The position numbers and the translations under genes are program-made. A DNA stretch of 64,000 nucleotides from Elmis aenea (lineage: Eukaryota > Arthropoda > Insecta > Coleoptera > Elmidae), in assembly GCA_947652605.1 (NCBI GenBank), contig OX393578.1, forward strand, positions 54,691,415-54,755,414. The letters run 5' to 3'. Below are positions 1-11,430 of this stretch, in pieces (within the stretch, counting starts at the first letter, position 1; each line of letters starts with the position of its first letter). The notes beneath the pieces are model-generated. The model saw only the letters and a program-made list of their open reading frames with translations, had not been told where the DNA came from and did not search any database.

Positions 1-859
1 CTAAGTAAATTTTTGTCTCCCAACTTGGCAGATTTTCTTATTGAGATCACAGAAGAGTACGCTAAACAAACTGTTCAAGTCAGAAACTAAAACGAGTTTG
101 AAGTTTATTTCTCAAGGGTATATGTGAACTTGACATTAGCTGTTGAACAAGTGTTGATGAATATAAATATATTTTTGGTTGAAGTTCTGAAACATTCGCA
201 AACAGTATTAAATAATATATCATTATTATGACAAATAAAGGAAAATTATTCTAGACACATGAATAACTGTAAATAAAACACTATAACGTTTTGTTTTGTA
301 TAGTTAAGCTAACTGTTATTGATAAGGCTATTGAATTAAACAAAATTATACATTCGCGCAAAAAAATATAACTTCGGTATTAATTTTCATGAAAGTGATA
401 AAAATGTCAGGTCCCAAATGTGCTTTTTCATTTATTTTCAGTAATTAACAATGCCTATATATTTCAAAGCCAATAGAAGCCGGAGTTAAACTTAATACAA
501 ATGAAACCGAATCCGCAACCCTCCATATTCCCAGAGTACGTTCTGGCCATCTCATTTCGAACTATGGCAAGTCACACGGCATATGAAAACTAATTTGTTT
601 TAATTAAGAGGGGCCTCTACCTAGAGTGTTGTAAATTGTTTTGTCGAATATTTGTGAAAACGATGCAAATTAATTTATGAGTTAATATTGGTTCAAAGTT
701 TCCTAATGTGTATACATATTATGGGTCACATTAAATTATACTTGTGCCTGTTTATGGTATTATTTAGGACACATGGGTTTATATATTCACCAATGCCACA
801 TAATTCCACTTAAACTTTCATAGTTTAGCCTATAACATTATTTTAACAATTTTTGTGTG
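1..859. other. AT-rich non-coding sequence
   Basis: No open frame with recognisable protein similarity, no terminal inverted repeats and no tandem array are visible. Probably intergenic or intronic. Confidence 0.5.
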
Positions 860-2088
860 TACAGGGTGGTCCAAATTCGATGGAATTGCATGGGTATCTC
901 GGTTAATATTTAAGATAGAGAAACGGTTAAATTACCAAAAATGTGCAGGTTTTTGAGACAAACTCAGAACCGTTTTCAAAAATATTCTATCATATCCGGT
1001 TTTCGAGTTATCGAATAAAAAGTGTTTTTTTGTCATATTAATAATGTGTCATATCTCCGTTATTGTTGTAAATATAAAAAATATTTATTAAGATTATTTT
1101 TGGATATTTTTATGTTTAATTTGATTATATTAAAAAAAACATTTTTACGCTCGCCGTTAAAAAGTTATGACACAAACTTACCTTTTTTTAAATGGAAACG
1201 ATAGTTGGTTATGCCCTATTTAAATTCCTTATTTTTTTTCCATTTCAAATATAAAAGGCTTGATGTATTTATTTTCAACAATACGCAAGTTATGAAAGTT
1301 TTTTAGTTTTTTTTTTTAAAGAAAATCATAGTAGGCTGTGAAAACAAAAAATAAACAAGGTGTAAAACCTTATAAAACTCATGTGGTACAAGTTACCAAG
1401 GTTTTTTAATTTGTTATTGAGATATATACGAAATTTTTTGAACATAAGATAAACAACAATATCCTACATTACTGCTGATACCGACTATATCGTTGTTTTC
1501 TTATTTTTAAATATTTACAATGTTTATCTCCACAACAAATTAAAAAACCTTGGTAACTTGTACCACATGAGTTTTGTAAGGTTTTACACCTTGTTTGGTT
1601 TTTGTTTTCATAGCCTACTATGATTTTCTTAGAAAAAAAAACCTAAAAAACCTTCATAACTTGCGTATTATTAAAAATAAATACATCGACCCTTATATAT
1701 TTGGAATGAGAAAGAAATGAGGAATTTAAATAGGTCATAGCCAACTATCGTTTCTATTTAAAAAAAGGTAAGTTTGTGTCATAACTTTTTACCGGCGAGC
1801 GTAAATTTTTTTTTTTAGTATAATCAAATTAAACATAAAAATATCCAAAAATAATCTTAATAAATATTTTTGATATTTACAACAATAACGAAGATATGAC
1901 ACATTATTAATATGACAAAAAAACACTTTTTATTCGATAACTCGAAAACCGAAAATGATAGAATATTTTTGAAAACGGTTCTGAGTTTGTCTTAAAAAAC
2001 TGCACATTTTTGGTAATTTAACCGTTTCTCTATCTTAAATATTAACCGAGATACCCATGCAATCCCATCGAATTTGGACCACCCTGTA
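860..2088. mobile_element. CAGGGTGG foldback element, family A (full palindrome)
   Basis: The sequence starts TACAGGGTGGTCC and ends GGACCACCCTGTA, and the two halves are near-perfect reverse complements over almost the whole 1.23 kb, with the centre near 1475. Both ends abut TA, consistent with a TA target duplication, but TA can also be read as part of the terminus. The subterminal phrase GGGTATCTCGGTTA is shared with other palindromes in this window. No transposase reading frame is visible. A shorter relative of the same family lies at 58093-58737. The 60-codon open frame inside is arm sequence, not a gene. Confidence 0.85.
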
Positions 2089-3076
2089 TAAAAAAAGGAA
2101 ATTCAAACTTACACATTCTTTTATAATATTCTTAACTAAGCAAGAGTTACAGATTTAAAAAAAAAATGCTTCGTTTCTGCTATTATAAAAGTGTTTTATT
2201 ATCATAGCATTAACTATACAACTTAAAAAGTTTTCTAAAAATGTTTAAACTAAATTAACAGCCCGAATACTCAATTACTTAATATGAACGTTGTTTCTAC
2301 ACTAAAAAGGAACTGTTTACCCTTAATTCGTAGAGGTTAGGAATACAGTGTTTTCGATAAAAAGTTAATTAAAAAAAACACTTCTATTTTTAACCAAAGT
2401 GATTGGCCTAAAACTTCATAAACACGTTATTTATAACCTAAATAACAATTTGTAACTAACAGTTTGTCCAAATTACAATTGTATTTTTTGAATGTATTAT
2501 TCCGATCAATTTTAAAAAATAATTCTGTCCGCTATTTTTATTCTACTAAATATTGCGTGTTAATCTAAACGTTGCTATTAAAACAGAAAAATAACTTGGG
2601 AATTATTAGCTTTAGACAAAAAACCCTTTTAGTTTTTCTTAACACAATTAAATTATCTACAAGAAATTGTGAGAAAATAGGGTATTCTCTTTAACATTGA
2701 CATTGAATATGTATCAATAAAATAATTGCCACAAAAAAAATGTATCAATAAAAGAAGTTCATTTAAAAAAATATATAGATATGGCTAGGGTTCCGTAATT
2801 AAAAAATCGTGCAAGGGCAACTAATTAATTAATCAGCTTAAGATTGTTTAAGTTACAATCAATTGTTTTCTTCATAAAAATGAAGGAGTGTTAAGCTATA
2901 GCATATGTTTTTTTTTTTTACAAAAAAATACAAAAACTTTTAGCTGAAACCATTAATATAAGCTCTCATACACATTCAGTTCATAACTTTCATAACAATT
3001 AATTACTCTTACTTTGTTTAGATAACGTTAAAAAAGTTTAAGACAAATTACAAAAATAGGATCTTAGGATTTTAGA
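2089..3076. other. AT-rich non-coding sequence
   Basis: Homopolymer-rich sequence without a supported gene or repeat structure. The 3' untranslated part of the Jockey-like LINE to the right may extend into it. Confidence 0.4.
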
Positions 3077-3687
3077 CTGAAATCTTTGAATGATTCCAAT
3101 GTTGGAGTGAGAGGCAGTTCCTCATAGTTAAATTCCGTATGTCCAGATAGGTTTCAATATAGATTTATAAATATAATTATGCTTTCTAAAGAGAGCTCTG
3201 ATTTTGTACCAATCATTCAGTAAAATTGTCTTAGCGTAAGACCTAATTGTTTCTTTTTTAGTGAAGATATATTTTTTCCAGGCTAGCTTTTTATCGAGCT
3301 ATATTCCCAGATATATTCACATCTTTACTTTGTGGAATTTGTTGCCAGTTTAACGGTCCTGGCGGGCATTGTTCTTTTTCGTTGGGGAATCTTATATGTA
3401 CAGAGTTTTTTCGTATATCTTGATTTTTCACTTTTTTAACCACTTTTGCACATAGTAAAAACTTCCTGCAAGATTTCCGAAGCTGTAATTGGATTCCTGT
3501 TTGACGCTAGAACAGCTGTGTCTTTAGCGAAAGTTGCAGTGGTTATACCAGGAACTGTTGGTAAATCAAATGTATATAACAAATATAATATCCGACCAAA
3601 TACGCTTCCCTGAAAAACTCCTGCATGAATTGGCTACAGATCTGTATATTCGTTTTCGGACAAATCGAAATTGCCTATTTTCTAGAT
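3077..3687 (-). pseudogene. Jockey-like LINE reverse transcriptase, 3' portion
   Basis: Read on the minus strand, this encodes a degraded second half of a Jockey-type reverse transcriptase. A TFAKDTAVLASNRNP block matches the FADDTA catalytic motif with the first Asp changed to Lys. It is followed by a thumb-like stretch (GLTLRQFYWMIGTKSEL) and a SGHTEFNYEELP tail. Frameshifts and stops are present, so it is dead. The 5' continuation lies across three later insertions at 5779-5945. The cut at 3687 is the target duplication of the neighbouring hAT. Confidence 0.75.
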
Positions 3688-4498
3688 CAACGGTGGGCAA
3701 CCTCCGGCCCGCGGGCCAACTCCGGCCCGCGTAAAGTTCTAATCCGGCCCGCGAGATCTTTAGAAGAAATAATAAATAAATATTTTCAAAAACAAAAATT
3801 TGAAAGAAAATGATTAGGTTAGAACCTAACATAAGAAAAAAGGACAGATCTACAGTTTAATTTTCGATATAATTCGTCTTATTTAAATTAAACACACATA
3901 GCTACATCTTTGTTCATAATTTAGTACTAACGTCGTAACAGAAAGTCGTAACGCAGAAACTTCGGATACGTTCAATAATCGTTTAACATCGGAAATGTTC
4001 GACAATTCGTTTCTTTATTCGTGAAACCCCCGTGTAGTCAAGTAGTGTCGTAGTAAAATAGTCGCATAGTTTCAAAGTGAAATATTTAATTAAAATTAAT
4101 ATTTATTTATTAAAGGTAACAAAAACAAGTAAAATAAGGGAGTCATTGCCTTATTTAAACAAAAAATAGGAGAAGAGAATTTTTCTAAATTATTTATTTG
4201 TCATTGCATCATCCATCAAGAAAATCTATGCGCAAAATCTATGGAATTAGAAAACGTAATGTCTGTCGTATCTAATTGTATAAACACAATTAAAAAATCT
4301 GCATTAAGTCATCGAGAATTTCGAGAATTGCTAATTGATCTTGAAAATGACTATACAAATGTCCAACATTATTGTCCAGTTCGATGGCTTTCAGAAAAAA
4401 ATACAAGTAACAAAAATGCGTCCATTAACTACTAAGGCCCGCGGACGAAACGTAAATCTTATTCTGGCCCCTGTTATACAAAAGGTTGCCCACCCCTG
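3688..4498 (+). mobile_element. hAT (Charlie/GTF2IRD2-like) element with 8-bp TSD
   Basis: Ends CAACGGTGGGCAACC and GGTTGCCCACCCCTG are imperfect inverted repeats, followed inside by GGCCCGC-rich repeats typical of this hAT group. The element is flanked by an exact 8-bp duplication, TTCTAGAT, at 3680-3687 and 4499-4506. At 811 bp it is too short for a full transposase and is an internally deleted copy. It lies inside a Jockey-like LINE. Confidence 0.92.
4199..4435 (+). pseudogene. hAT transposase fragment (GTF2IRD2/ZBED-like)
   Basis: The frame reads CHCIIHQENLCAK, then a helical stretch (SVVSNCINTIKKSAL), then HYCPVRWLS. This order is characteristic of the central catalytic region of hAT transposases related to GTF2IRD2-like proteins. 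The open frame from the ATG at 4241 is only part of it, because similarity begins upstream at 4199. It is an isolated segment: the BED finger and the C-terminal dimerisation domain are missing. Confidence 0.8.
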
Positions 4499-4515
4499 TT
4501 CTAGATTATGTTTAA

Positions 4516-5102
4516 CACTCCGTTACTCGCGCTCACTTTTGTTACGTTAGTGCTCGCGTGGGATACTATGGTATCCCACTCGCAATAATAGATTTTAACG
4601 ACATTTAAAAAATTATTTTTAACATGAACATTACAATTATGACAGAGATGCATTACCAAAAAAAGTAGCGTTAATGTTTATTACAATTTTCTAAATAGGT
4701 AGTCGCATTTTTCGCCTCACTCCTGGTTTCTGGCAATTCAGCGATTATATAACGTGCAGCTGTTCTTTTATTTTTTTGAAAACATTCTTTCTCCAGTGAG
4801 TAAAGTTATTTTTGTAAGTAAAAACAAAAATAACATGAAAAATACCTTACGAACAAAACTCGAGCTATAAAAATAAAAATCACGTTAGTGATTGCGCGGG
4901 ATACTGAGGTATCCCAAGCGTAATTTTTTTAAGTTGTCAGCTTTTATAGCACTGGTCACTGATAAGCAATAAGGCTAACTAAGTCTACAAAGTACGATGA
5001 AAAGGTACTGAAATGACGAAGCCATAATATTGTGCCATTTGACAAAAATTTGCAGAAATACATCACTGGGATACTATAGTATCCCGCGCGAGCACTGGAG
5101 TG
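4516..5102. mobile_element. piggyBac-like MITE with TTAA target duplication
   Basis: Ends CACTCC and GGAGTG are flanked by TTAA at 4512-4515 and 5103-5106. TTAA is the piggyBac target signature. Terminal similarity extends through a TCGCGC-type block. The element carries three copies of an 18-bp near-palindrome of the form GGGATACTnnGGTATCCC at 4560-4577, 4898-4915 and 5068-5085. No coding capacity is seen. It sits a few bases from the hAT, in the same LINE. Confidence 0.8.
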
Positions 5103-5133
5103 TTAAGAATTGTGTAGAAGATATTAGGAAGTG

Positions 5134-5778
5134 TACAGTGTGGTCTATTTTCGATGCCCATACAGGGTATCTCGGTTATTATCAGAGATAGAAAAAAAAT
5201 AAATACATAAACTCGATTTATTTTTTCGAGAGAAATTTATTGCCGTAAACAGATTTTTAATATCTTTTTTAATTTTCGAAATATAGCCAAAAACCGATTT
5301 TTGGCACTTTTCAAAAATGTTAAATATCTCGTTTAAACGAGAAGATAGAAAAAAACTTCAAAGACATTTTTCGCATGATTTTTTGTGCTTAATAAGATAG
5401 CGATGTTCAATTGTTTTTTACTCATATTAATGCCGATATATTACACCTAACTTTCTTATTTTAAATGGCAATATATCGGCATTGATATGAGTAAAAAACA
5501 ATTGAACATCGCTATCTTATTAAGCACAAAAAATCATGCGAAAAATGTCTTCAAAGTTTTCTTCTATCTTCTCGTTTAAACGAGATATTTAACATTTTTG
5601 AAAAGTGCCAAAAATCGGTTTTTGGCTATATTTTGAAAACTAAAAAAGATATCAAAAATCTGTTTACGGCAATAAATTTCTCTCGAAAAAATAAATCGAG
5701 TTTATGTATTTAGTTTTTTTCTATCTCTGATAATAACCGAGATACCCTGTATGGGCATCGAAAATAGACCACCCTGTA
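5134..5778. mobile_element. CAGGGTGG foldback element, family B (full palindrome)
   Basis: The left end TACAGTGTGGTCTATTTTCG mirrors the right end CGAAAATAGACCACCCTGTA, and the 645 bp folds back throughout, with the centre near 5456. The left terminus has one substitution from the CAGGGTGG consensus. It carries the GGGTATCTCGGTTA-type subterminal phrase. It is inserted in the Jockey-like LINE that resumes at 5779. No reading frame of interest is present. Confidence 0.85.
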
Positions 5779-5945
5779 CATTTAAGTTAATACATTAAGC
5801 CCTTATGCCATACTTTGTCAAAAGCCTGACTAAAATTAATAAACACTGCAGAGCTATATCTCTTGTATCCAAAATAATCATACATTTTGTTGACTAGTCG
5901 ATGCACTTGCTGTACAGAAGAATGTTTCTGTCTGAAACCGAAACA
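5779..5945 (-). pseudogene. Jockey-like LINE reverse transcriptase, upstream portion
   Basis: The minus strand encodes FGFRQKHSSVQQVHRLVNK followed by SSAVFINFSQAFDKVWHKG. These are the conserved Jockey reverse transcriptase block and motif A; the expected catalytic Asp of the FLDVSQAFD consensus is replaced here by Asn. With the three insertions and their target duplications removed, the frame continues through LPNIFYTILK into the segment at 3540-3687. It is 5'-truncated. Confidence 0.78.
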
Positions 5946-6615
5946 TATTATGAATAATCAAATATGGATTTATACTGTAGACCCTGCATTTTTTGGGAAC
6001 ATATCAAAAATTTTACAAACTTAAAAAACTTTAATAGACACTTACTAACAATTGACTTTCCTCAAACATATTAAAACTGTTAAATACTTGCTTTGAAAGA
6101 TTTTTGAATGTTTTTGTAGGGAGATGCATATTTATTCGTCTAACCCATTTCCTGTCTTTTTTTGTGTATTAACGTAATGAGATTTGTACGGACTTTTATC
6201 CTCCATATTATGAAAAAAGCAATATAAAACAGTTGTTGTTTTAATGACAAGTCTTATATCGCTAAACAATAAATTCTTTTTTACGTTTACTGTTAGTGAT
6301 ACAGACACGAGCCATAAATTTTTATATCACATAAACTCCACTACATATACTGATCGGAGCAATAATTTTCAATGCGAAACTTATTCAGTGGTCACAAAAT
6401 TTTATGGCACAGTATACATCGGACACATGTACTCAATATTTATTTAATATTCTTAAAATAAATAATGAAAAGGTCGTGTGGAACTAATTTGGAAACAAAA
6501 AAAGTCTTAATCAAGAATGAGGAGTGTCAACACCCTTTATGCTTCATTTTTTTTGTATTGAACGGTTTATTTAGTTCTTCCCAATCGAAAGCAGAAACAT
6601 TTATTCATTTTTATT
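5946..6615. other. Non-coding sequence
   Basis: No supported gene or repeat. The 67-codon open frame at 6244 has no recognisable features. Confidence 0.4.
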
Positions 6616-6900
6616 ATACGAGTTAGATTACGGTTGTTGCCTTCTCTCTCTTTCTAGTTTCTTTTTTTGCCTGTCTTTCCAATCATCTTCACTTAAGCTT
6701 CTTGCAGTAATTGCTTTCTTTACTTTGTGACCCCATTTTCTTCTTGGTCGGCCTCTTCTTCTTGCATAATTATGGTGGCACCCACGTCCATATTTTTTTG
6801 TCGTCTCTCTATATTTATTTTTTGTATGTGCTTATACCATCCTAGATTTTTGCCCTATTATGTCTACATCTACACCCATTTCATCTCATATATTTTGGTC
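6616..6900 (-). pseudogene. LINE C-terminal fragment
   Basis: The minus strand reads RMVWYKHIQKINIERRQ and then ARRRGRPRRKWGHKVKKA followed by SLSEDDWKDR. The GRPRRKW signature is typical of the extreme C-terminus of many non-LTR retrotransposon polyproteins. It is frameshifted and isolated. Confidence 0.65.
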
Positions 6901-6974
6901 TCTCTTCTTGTTTGTTCTTGTTTTGCTACAGCATCATCACCAGAGGTCCTTCTCCATCCCCTTGGTTCATGACT

Positions 6975-7165
6975 AGGAGAGATCACAAGCTGAATGGCAG
7001 AAGCATCACAAAAAATGGGATCAAGGATAAACGAACTTAAGACCAAGCTCCTGAGAATAGGACAACAAACAAAAGAAGACAGGCTAGTGGTAGGGAAATT
7101 TGAGGAAGTAAATGTATTTGTGTACTTGGCGACACTTTCACAAAGAATGGAAAAAGAAAAAGACA
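6975..7165 (+). pseudogene. LINE reverse transcriptase fragment, left of pogo insertion
   Basis: Plus-strand frames encode INELKTKLLRIGQQTKED and then KFEEVNVFVYL. This matches the segment after the catalytic YADD motif in RTE/R1-like LINEs, where FEEV-x-FVYLG is conserved. A base loss near 7130 shifts the frame. The remainder continues at 8494, on the other side of a TA-flanked transposon. Confidence 0.7.
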
Positions 7166-7167
7166 TA

Positions 7168-8493
7168 GAGTAAACCCGGGCAAAAGTCCGCACCGGGGTA
7201 AAAGTCCTATTAGGGATAGGAAGGACTGGAGAGTTAAGAGAGAATAGGTTTTATTATAGGTAGTTGAGATACTGTATCTGTGGTGGACACATATAGTTCT
7301 AGCTTGATCGGCAGTTAAACCGCTGCTTAAATGAGCTAAGTGTGAAAGTGCTTGGCTTGTTATAGTTTTCGATGATCTTTTATTAGGCAGTGATATTTAA
7401 AAGTCTCTCACAACCGGCATGCAACTTTTTTTATATAAACACCCTCCATTTTAGCTACACAATCATGTCGCCAAACGTTTCCTAACTTAAACTAAAGATA
7501 CCGTCATATTACTTCTATCGTAATTAGCACGCATGGGGGCAAAAAGCCGCAGTCTTGACTGGGGTAAAAGGCCGCACACGGGCTTTTGTCCCGTCTATTT
7601 AATTTGGAAAGATTCAAATCCACATTTACGTCTGATCACGAAGCAAGTTTGGCTGATCACTGTAGATAGATAGATGGACGTAAGGTTCTACGGAATTACT
7701 AGAAAAAAAAAACGGCGGTTGGCTTTTGACTTTGCTTCGCAAAATAACATCGTAAACGATTTTAATAAGGAGTCACAAATGGCGGGAGACGACTGGACCA
7801 AAAGTTGTTTTTTTTCTCGACACAAATTTTCTTTTAAACGCCCAAAAAGACAAGCGTCGGAAGGATTATAGGTTTCAATAAAGTCCAAATAGAAAGATTT
7901 TACGATAATTTAACGAACAGCCATGTGAGAGAAGGGGAAGCGAAATTGTTTGCCCAGGTTGATAAGAAATATATGAAGATCCACCAGTCGAGGACTAGAT
8001 TGTGCAGTAAATGCCACAACTAGTGGCACGAAAGTTGCTCAAATTTTGAAACCGGCGAGTTCGCCTGTGATTTTTGTTGAATTCGTCAAATATTTTTTGT
8101 GTTTTTTTAAATGTGATATTTTTTTAAATTTTGTTACAGGACTGAACTTTTATTTTGTATTTTTGAAGAGAATTAACTTTCATTTTATAAAATAACACAC
8201 CGTATATTAATGTGTCAAAGATGTAAACATTTTAATTAGACGAATGCGCGAACGGACTTTTGCCCCATCAATTTGGACTTTTGCCCCATAGGGTGGGGCA
8301 AAAGTACCAATCTACATCAAACCATAAAAAAAATATTTTTATTTGAATTCGTTACTTTTGGTGGCAACCCATTTTATGATGCAATGAGAAGTGTCTAATG
8401 TGTTCATAAAAAAAATGTTGACCCGTTAAACATAAAACTTACTTACTTAGGGAGTTGAGAACGTTAAGTGCGGACTTTTGCCCGGGTTTACTC
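7168..8493 (+). mobile_element. pogo-like DNA transposon with TA target duplication
   Basis: Inverted ends GAGTAAACCCGGGCAAAAGT and ACTTTTGCCCGGGTTTACTC are flanked by TA at 7166-7167 and 8494-8495. Removing the element and one TA rejoins the interrupted LINE in frame. The terminal core (G/C)GGG(C/T)AAAAG recurs internally in both orientations, for example near 7195, 7536, 7561, 8254, 8275 and 8295, forming an array of candidate transposase-binding sites. At 1.33 kb it retains only the N-terminal part of a transposase. Confidence 0.88.
7674..8023 (+). pseudogene. pogo/CENP-B-like transposase N-terminal fragment
   Basis: The frame contains RRLAFDFASQNNI, FNKESQMAGDDW and FSFKRPKRQASEGL. After a one-base shift at about 7869 it continues with GFNKVQIERFYDNL. 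This is the order of the DNA-binding helix-turn-helix and the start of the DDE domain in pogo/Tigger/Jerky transposases. The DDE catalytic core is not found downstream; the frame ends in a stop at 8021-8023. TA target duplications and the inverted ends agree with the pogo assignment. Confidence 0.8.
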
Positions 8494-9020
8494 TAAACAT
8501 GAGAATACTGAAAGCCAACAAAAGTGCAGGAACTTTAAATAACCTAATAAGAGCAAAGCAGTTATCTAGGAGCACCAAACTACGTTTGTATAAGACAATA
8601 CTAAGACCTACAGCGATCCATGGGTGTGAGAGCTGGGTACTGAACAAAAATTCAAAGGAAGCCCTAAGAAGTTGGAAAAGAAATATAATTAGGAGAATAG
8701 TGGGGGGAAGGGAACAGATGAGGGATTTATATAAGAAGAACGAACGAGGAGGTATAAACAATTTTCAAAGACAACGTAATAAATACCAGAAGAATACAAT
8801 AGCTAGGATAATTGAGAGAAGGAAGGACAGCAGAAAAATAAAAGACAGCGTGGAAAAAACCAACATACTAGAAAAAAAGAGGAAGACCCAAAAAAAGATG
8901 GAGAGAAACTGAACAAATAGAGAAAAATATAATGAATTGAAGGAAGAAAGCGAATGAGTGAAGAGTGTGGAAGAACATTACTAAGCTCTGGGCCTAAACG
9001 TCCTGCAAAATAGCTTTTAT
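8494..9020 (+). pseudogene. LINE C-terminal region, right of pogo insertion
   Basis: This encodes SAGTLNNLIRAKQLSRSTKL, then RLYKTILRPTAIHGCESWVL, then SWKRNIIRRIVGG. This is the standard post-catalytic region of RTE/R1-like LINE polyproteins, and it ends in a KRWRET-type tail after a frameshift near 8905. A TA-rich microsatellite near 9018-9030 probably marks the LINE 3' end. It is one locus with 6975-7165. Confidence 0.78.
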
Positions 9021-9044
9021 ATATATATTTTATTGTCGACAACC

Positions 9045-10255
9045 GATACGCTTCAATTAAACAGCATGGTTTGGGGTTTAATCTGGCTTCATTACAGTCT
9101 TGTGAACTTGAACCAAGACTTTAAAAAAATATATCATGATCTCCCGTTACCGCGCGCCACCTTATAGTATCAATGCTGAATTTTCAATTTGATTTTTGTG
9201 AATTAATGTAGTAAGAAAGTAATTAAACCGATGAATTTTGCGGTAAAAGCTTTGCAACAAAAAATAATTGTTGCATCTAAAATGTACACATAAAACATGG
9301 AAATGTTTTTGTTACCTTTTGTTTTATTAAACCGTTCTTCTGGACGCTAATGTTTGTATTATTATCCTTTCTTGTGCTTAACTTAATTAAATTTTAATAT
9401 TTATGGCATTAACGTTGTAGGATCTTAAATTAAAACAGCAACTTCTTTTTTAACGAAGTTAATTCCACAAAAATTTGTACAGCAACAGTTGTACACCAAA
9501 AGATCTAATTAAATTAATTTGTATTACGTAATGTTTCGGCGAGTGTTTTTCTAATCATTCGCTTTACATTCATTTTCAAAGTGTATTGCAATGAGCGCCG
9601 ATAACGTTTCTGAACAGTAAGTGTTACGTAATTCGCAGTTTAAATTCGAGTTAATTGCGAAATGCAGTTTTTATTGATCGCTAATTTGTAAAAGGCAGAA
9701 GGAAAGCAATCTAGAAAATGCTGCACTACACATTTACCCCACAACTTGTAATTAATGAAAGCGGAACTGCAACGTGTAACAGAATATTACTCTGTGGTGT
9801 CCCCCAGGAAATAACTTTGATAAAAAAGAGGTATGGCAAATTCTCTGTGCACCAACAAACGCGGAATTCAATTTAATATCAATATTTATACGACAGATGT
9901 ACTTGGACTAAGTTTAGGTGTCAGTTTTATCTCAAATTTCGTGGTAATTAAACACTTTGTCGCTTCTCGGCATCAGGAAAATTGTGCTAGGTGTTAATTT
10001 GTACAAGAATAACACGAAACATTTAATAAATCGCCAATAGCAAAAAACGCAGACGAATTTATCCATATTGAGTAACACATGTTCACTAAATACAAGACTG
10101 TTTTAATAACTTAGGCAATTAATCCAGATATTGTGTGAAAAAGTGGTTATTAAGATACTTTGAATCGAAAAACAGCAGATTCAACCCAAATATTTTACCA
10201 CATTTAGTTAATCAATGATAGTTGTTCTACAGTGGTATTAAAATTGATTAAAATA
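9045..10255. other. AT-rich non-coding sequence
   Basis: No gene, terminal repeat or tandem array is supported. Confidence 0.4.
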
Positions 10256-10319
10256 GAGTTGAGCTGAAAAGTCCATAGCATAAAAATGAAAAACAGGACT
10301 TTGCGGTTTAAAATTGCAT

Positions 10320-11430
10320 TTATTTTTCTATATAATCCTCCACCACCTCGATACATTTGTGCCAGCGTTGATCCAAAGTAGGGTTTCTCATATTTGACCA
10401 TTTTGCTTGTCCCGGGATTTCCCGGGATCGCGGTATGTAATAAATTATGTCAATATTTTTATAAAAATAACCCAAAAAATTAAGAGAGCAGTTTATTACT
10501 TAAAACCAACTACAAGTCATATATGTAATATATTTTGCTCCATGATTATTACAAATAATTCAATAATATTGGTGAAAGAAACATACATTTGGGAATTAAA
10601 ACCTTTCTATTGCAATTTCATTTTTATGAATACAATAATATAATTTTTACAATGAATTTTTGTAATGTGATTTAAGAAAACAAAGGTGATCTGTGCTTCA
10701 GTCAATTAGTCTTTTTCTTAATTTATTAACAAAAAGTCCTGCTGCATAAAATGCTCTCTAAGTCACTATTGATGTAGGAAATTGTCTTGAGAACATCTAG
10801 CAGCAAAGAAACATCGTTATTATCAATAAAATTTCATTTATAAGCTATTTTGCTTTGAATTATCAGGGTACACAAAAATAAAACTGTAAAAGTATTTTGA
10901 AGATATTAACTTTGTAATGGAGACCGGGCTTCTTTGCGCCATACTAAAAGAGAAAAATTATTTTGAAGTTTTTCCATAATTTACTGTTAGTAAAGACATT
11001 TTAAGCATAAAATTCTGATGTTATAATAGTATTACAAAGATCTTAGTACAAAATAAACGAAAACAACACTTTTTTGAAATCCCGGGAATTCCCGGGACAA
11101 AAAGCATTTCCCGGGAAATATAAAATATCTTAAAATGGACCGGGATCCCGGGAAAGAAACCCTAATCCAAAGTCTGTATGCCATAATAAAATTCAGAAAT
11201 GTTAAGTAGCTTTTACATCGTCGTCTGTTGAAATTTCTGGACTGGGTGAAACAGGTAGTAGACTGGCGAATAAGACGAATTTGGCAGAAAACTGAAGCCT
11301 AGTTTCTTTATTTTTGCCACTCGTGTGGGGCCGTGCATTGTCTTGGTGAAAAATCTTTTTTTTTGCTAAACCAGGACGCTTTTCATTAAGTTTGTGCTTA
11401 AATTTGGCCAAAAAAATAGCCTTTTATGGT
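10320..11430 (-). pseudogene. mariner transposase relic, split by a hAT
   Basis: On the minus strand, the part right of the insertion reads NEKRPGLAKKKIFHQDNARPH, with the second catalytic Asp. A degenerate YSPVYYLFHPVQKF follows, where the third catalytic Asp of YSPDLAP is lost. After the hAT at 10379-11164 is removed, the frame continues FYYGIQTLDQRWHKCIEVV and ends EDYIEK at a stop codon at 10320-10322. That C-terminus is typical of mariner transposases. Multiple stops and frameshifts show it is dead. Confidence 0.8.
10379..11164. mobile_element. hAT MITE with TAGGGTTT ends and 8-bp TSD
   Basis: Ends TAGGGTTTCT and AGAAACCCTA are perfect inverted repeats. The exact 8-bp duplication ATCCAAAG flanks it at 10371-10378 and 11165-11172. 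Subterminal regions are rich in CCCGGGAwTTCCCGGGA repeats. No transposase frame is visible in the 786 bp. The ends match the nested hAT at 56822-58041, suggesting one superfamily branch. Confidence 0.9.

Noticed and set aside
9591..9616. ATG-started segment MSADNVSE before GTAAGT
   Set aside because: The splice donor fits, but the segment is only 26 bases, with no supporting composition or downstream exon; too likely by chance.
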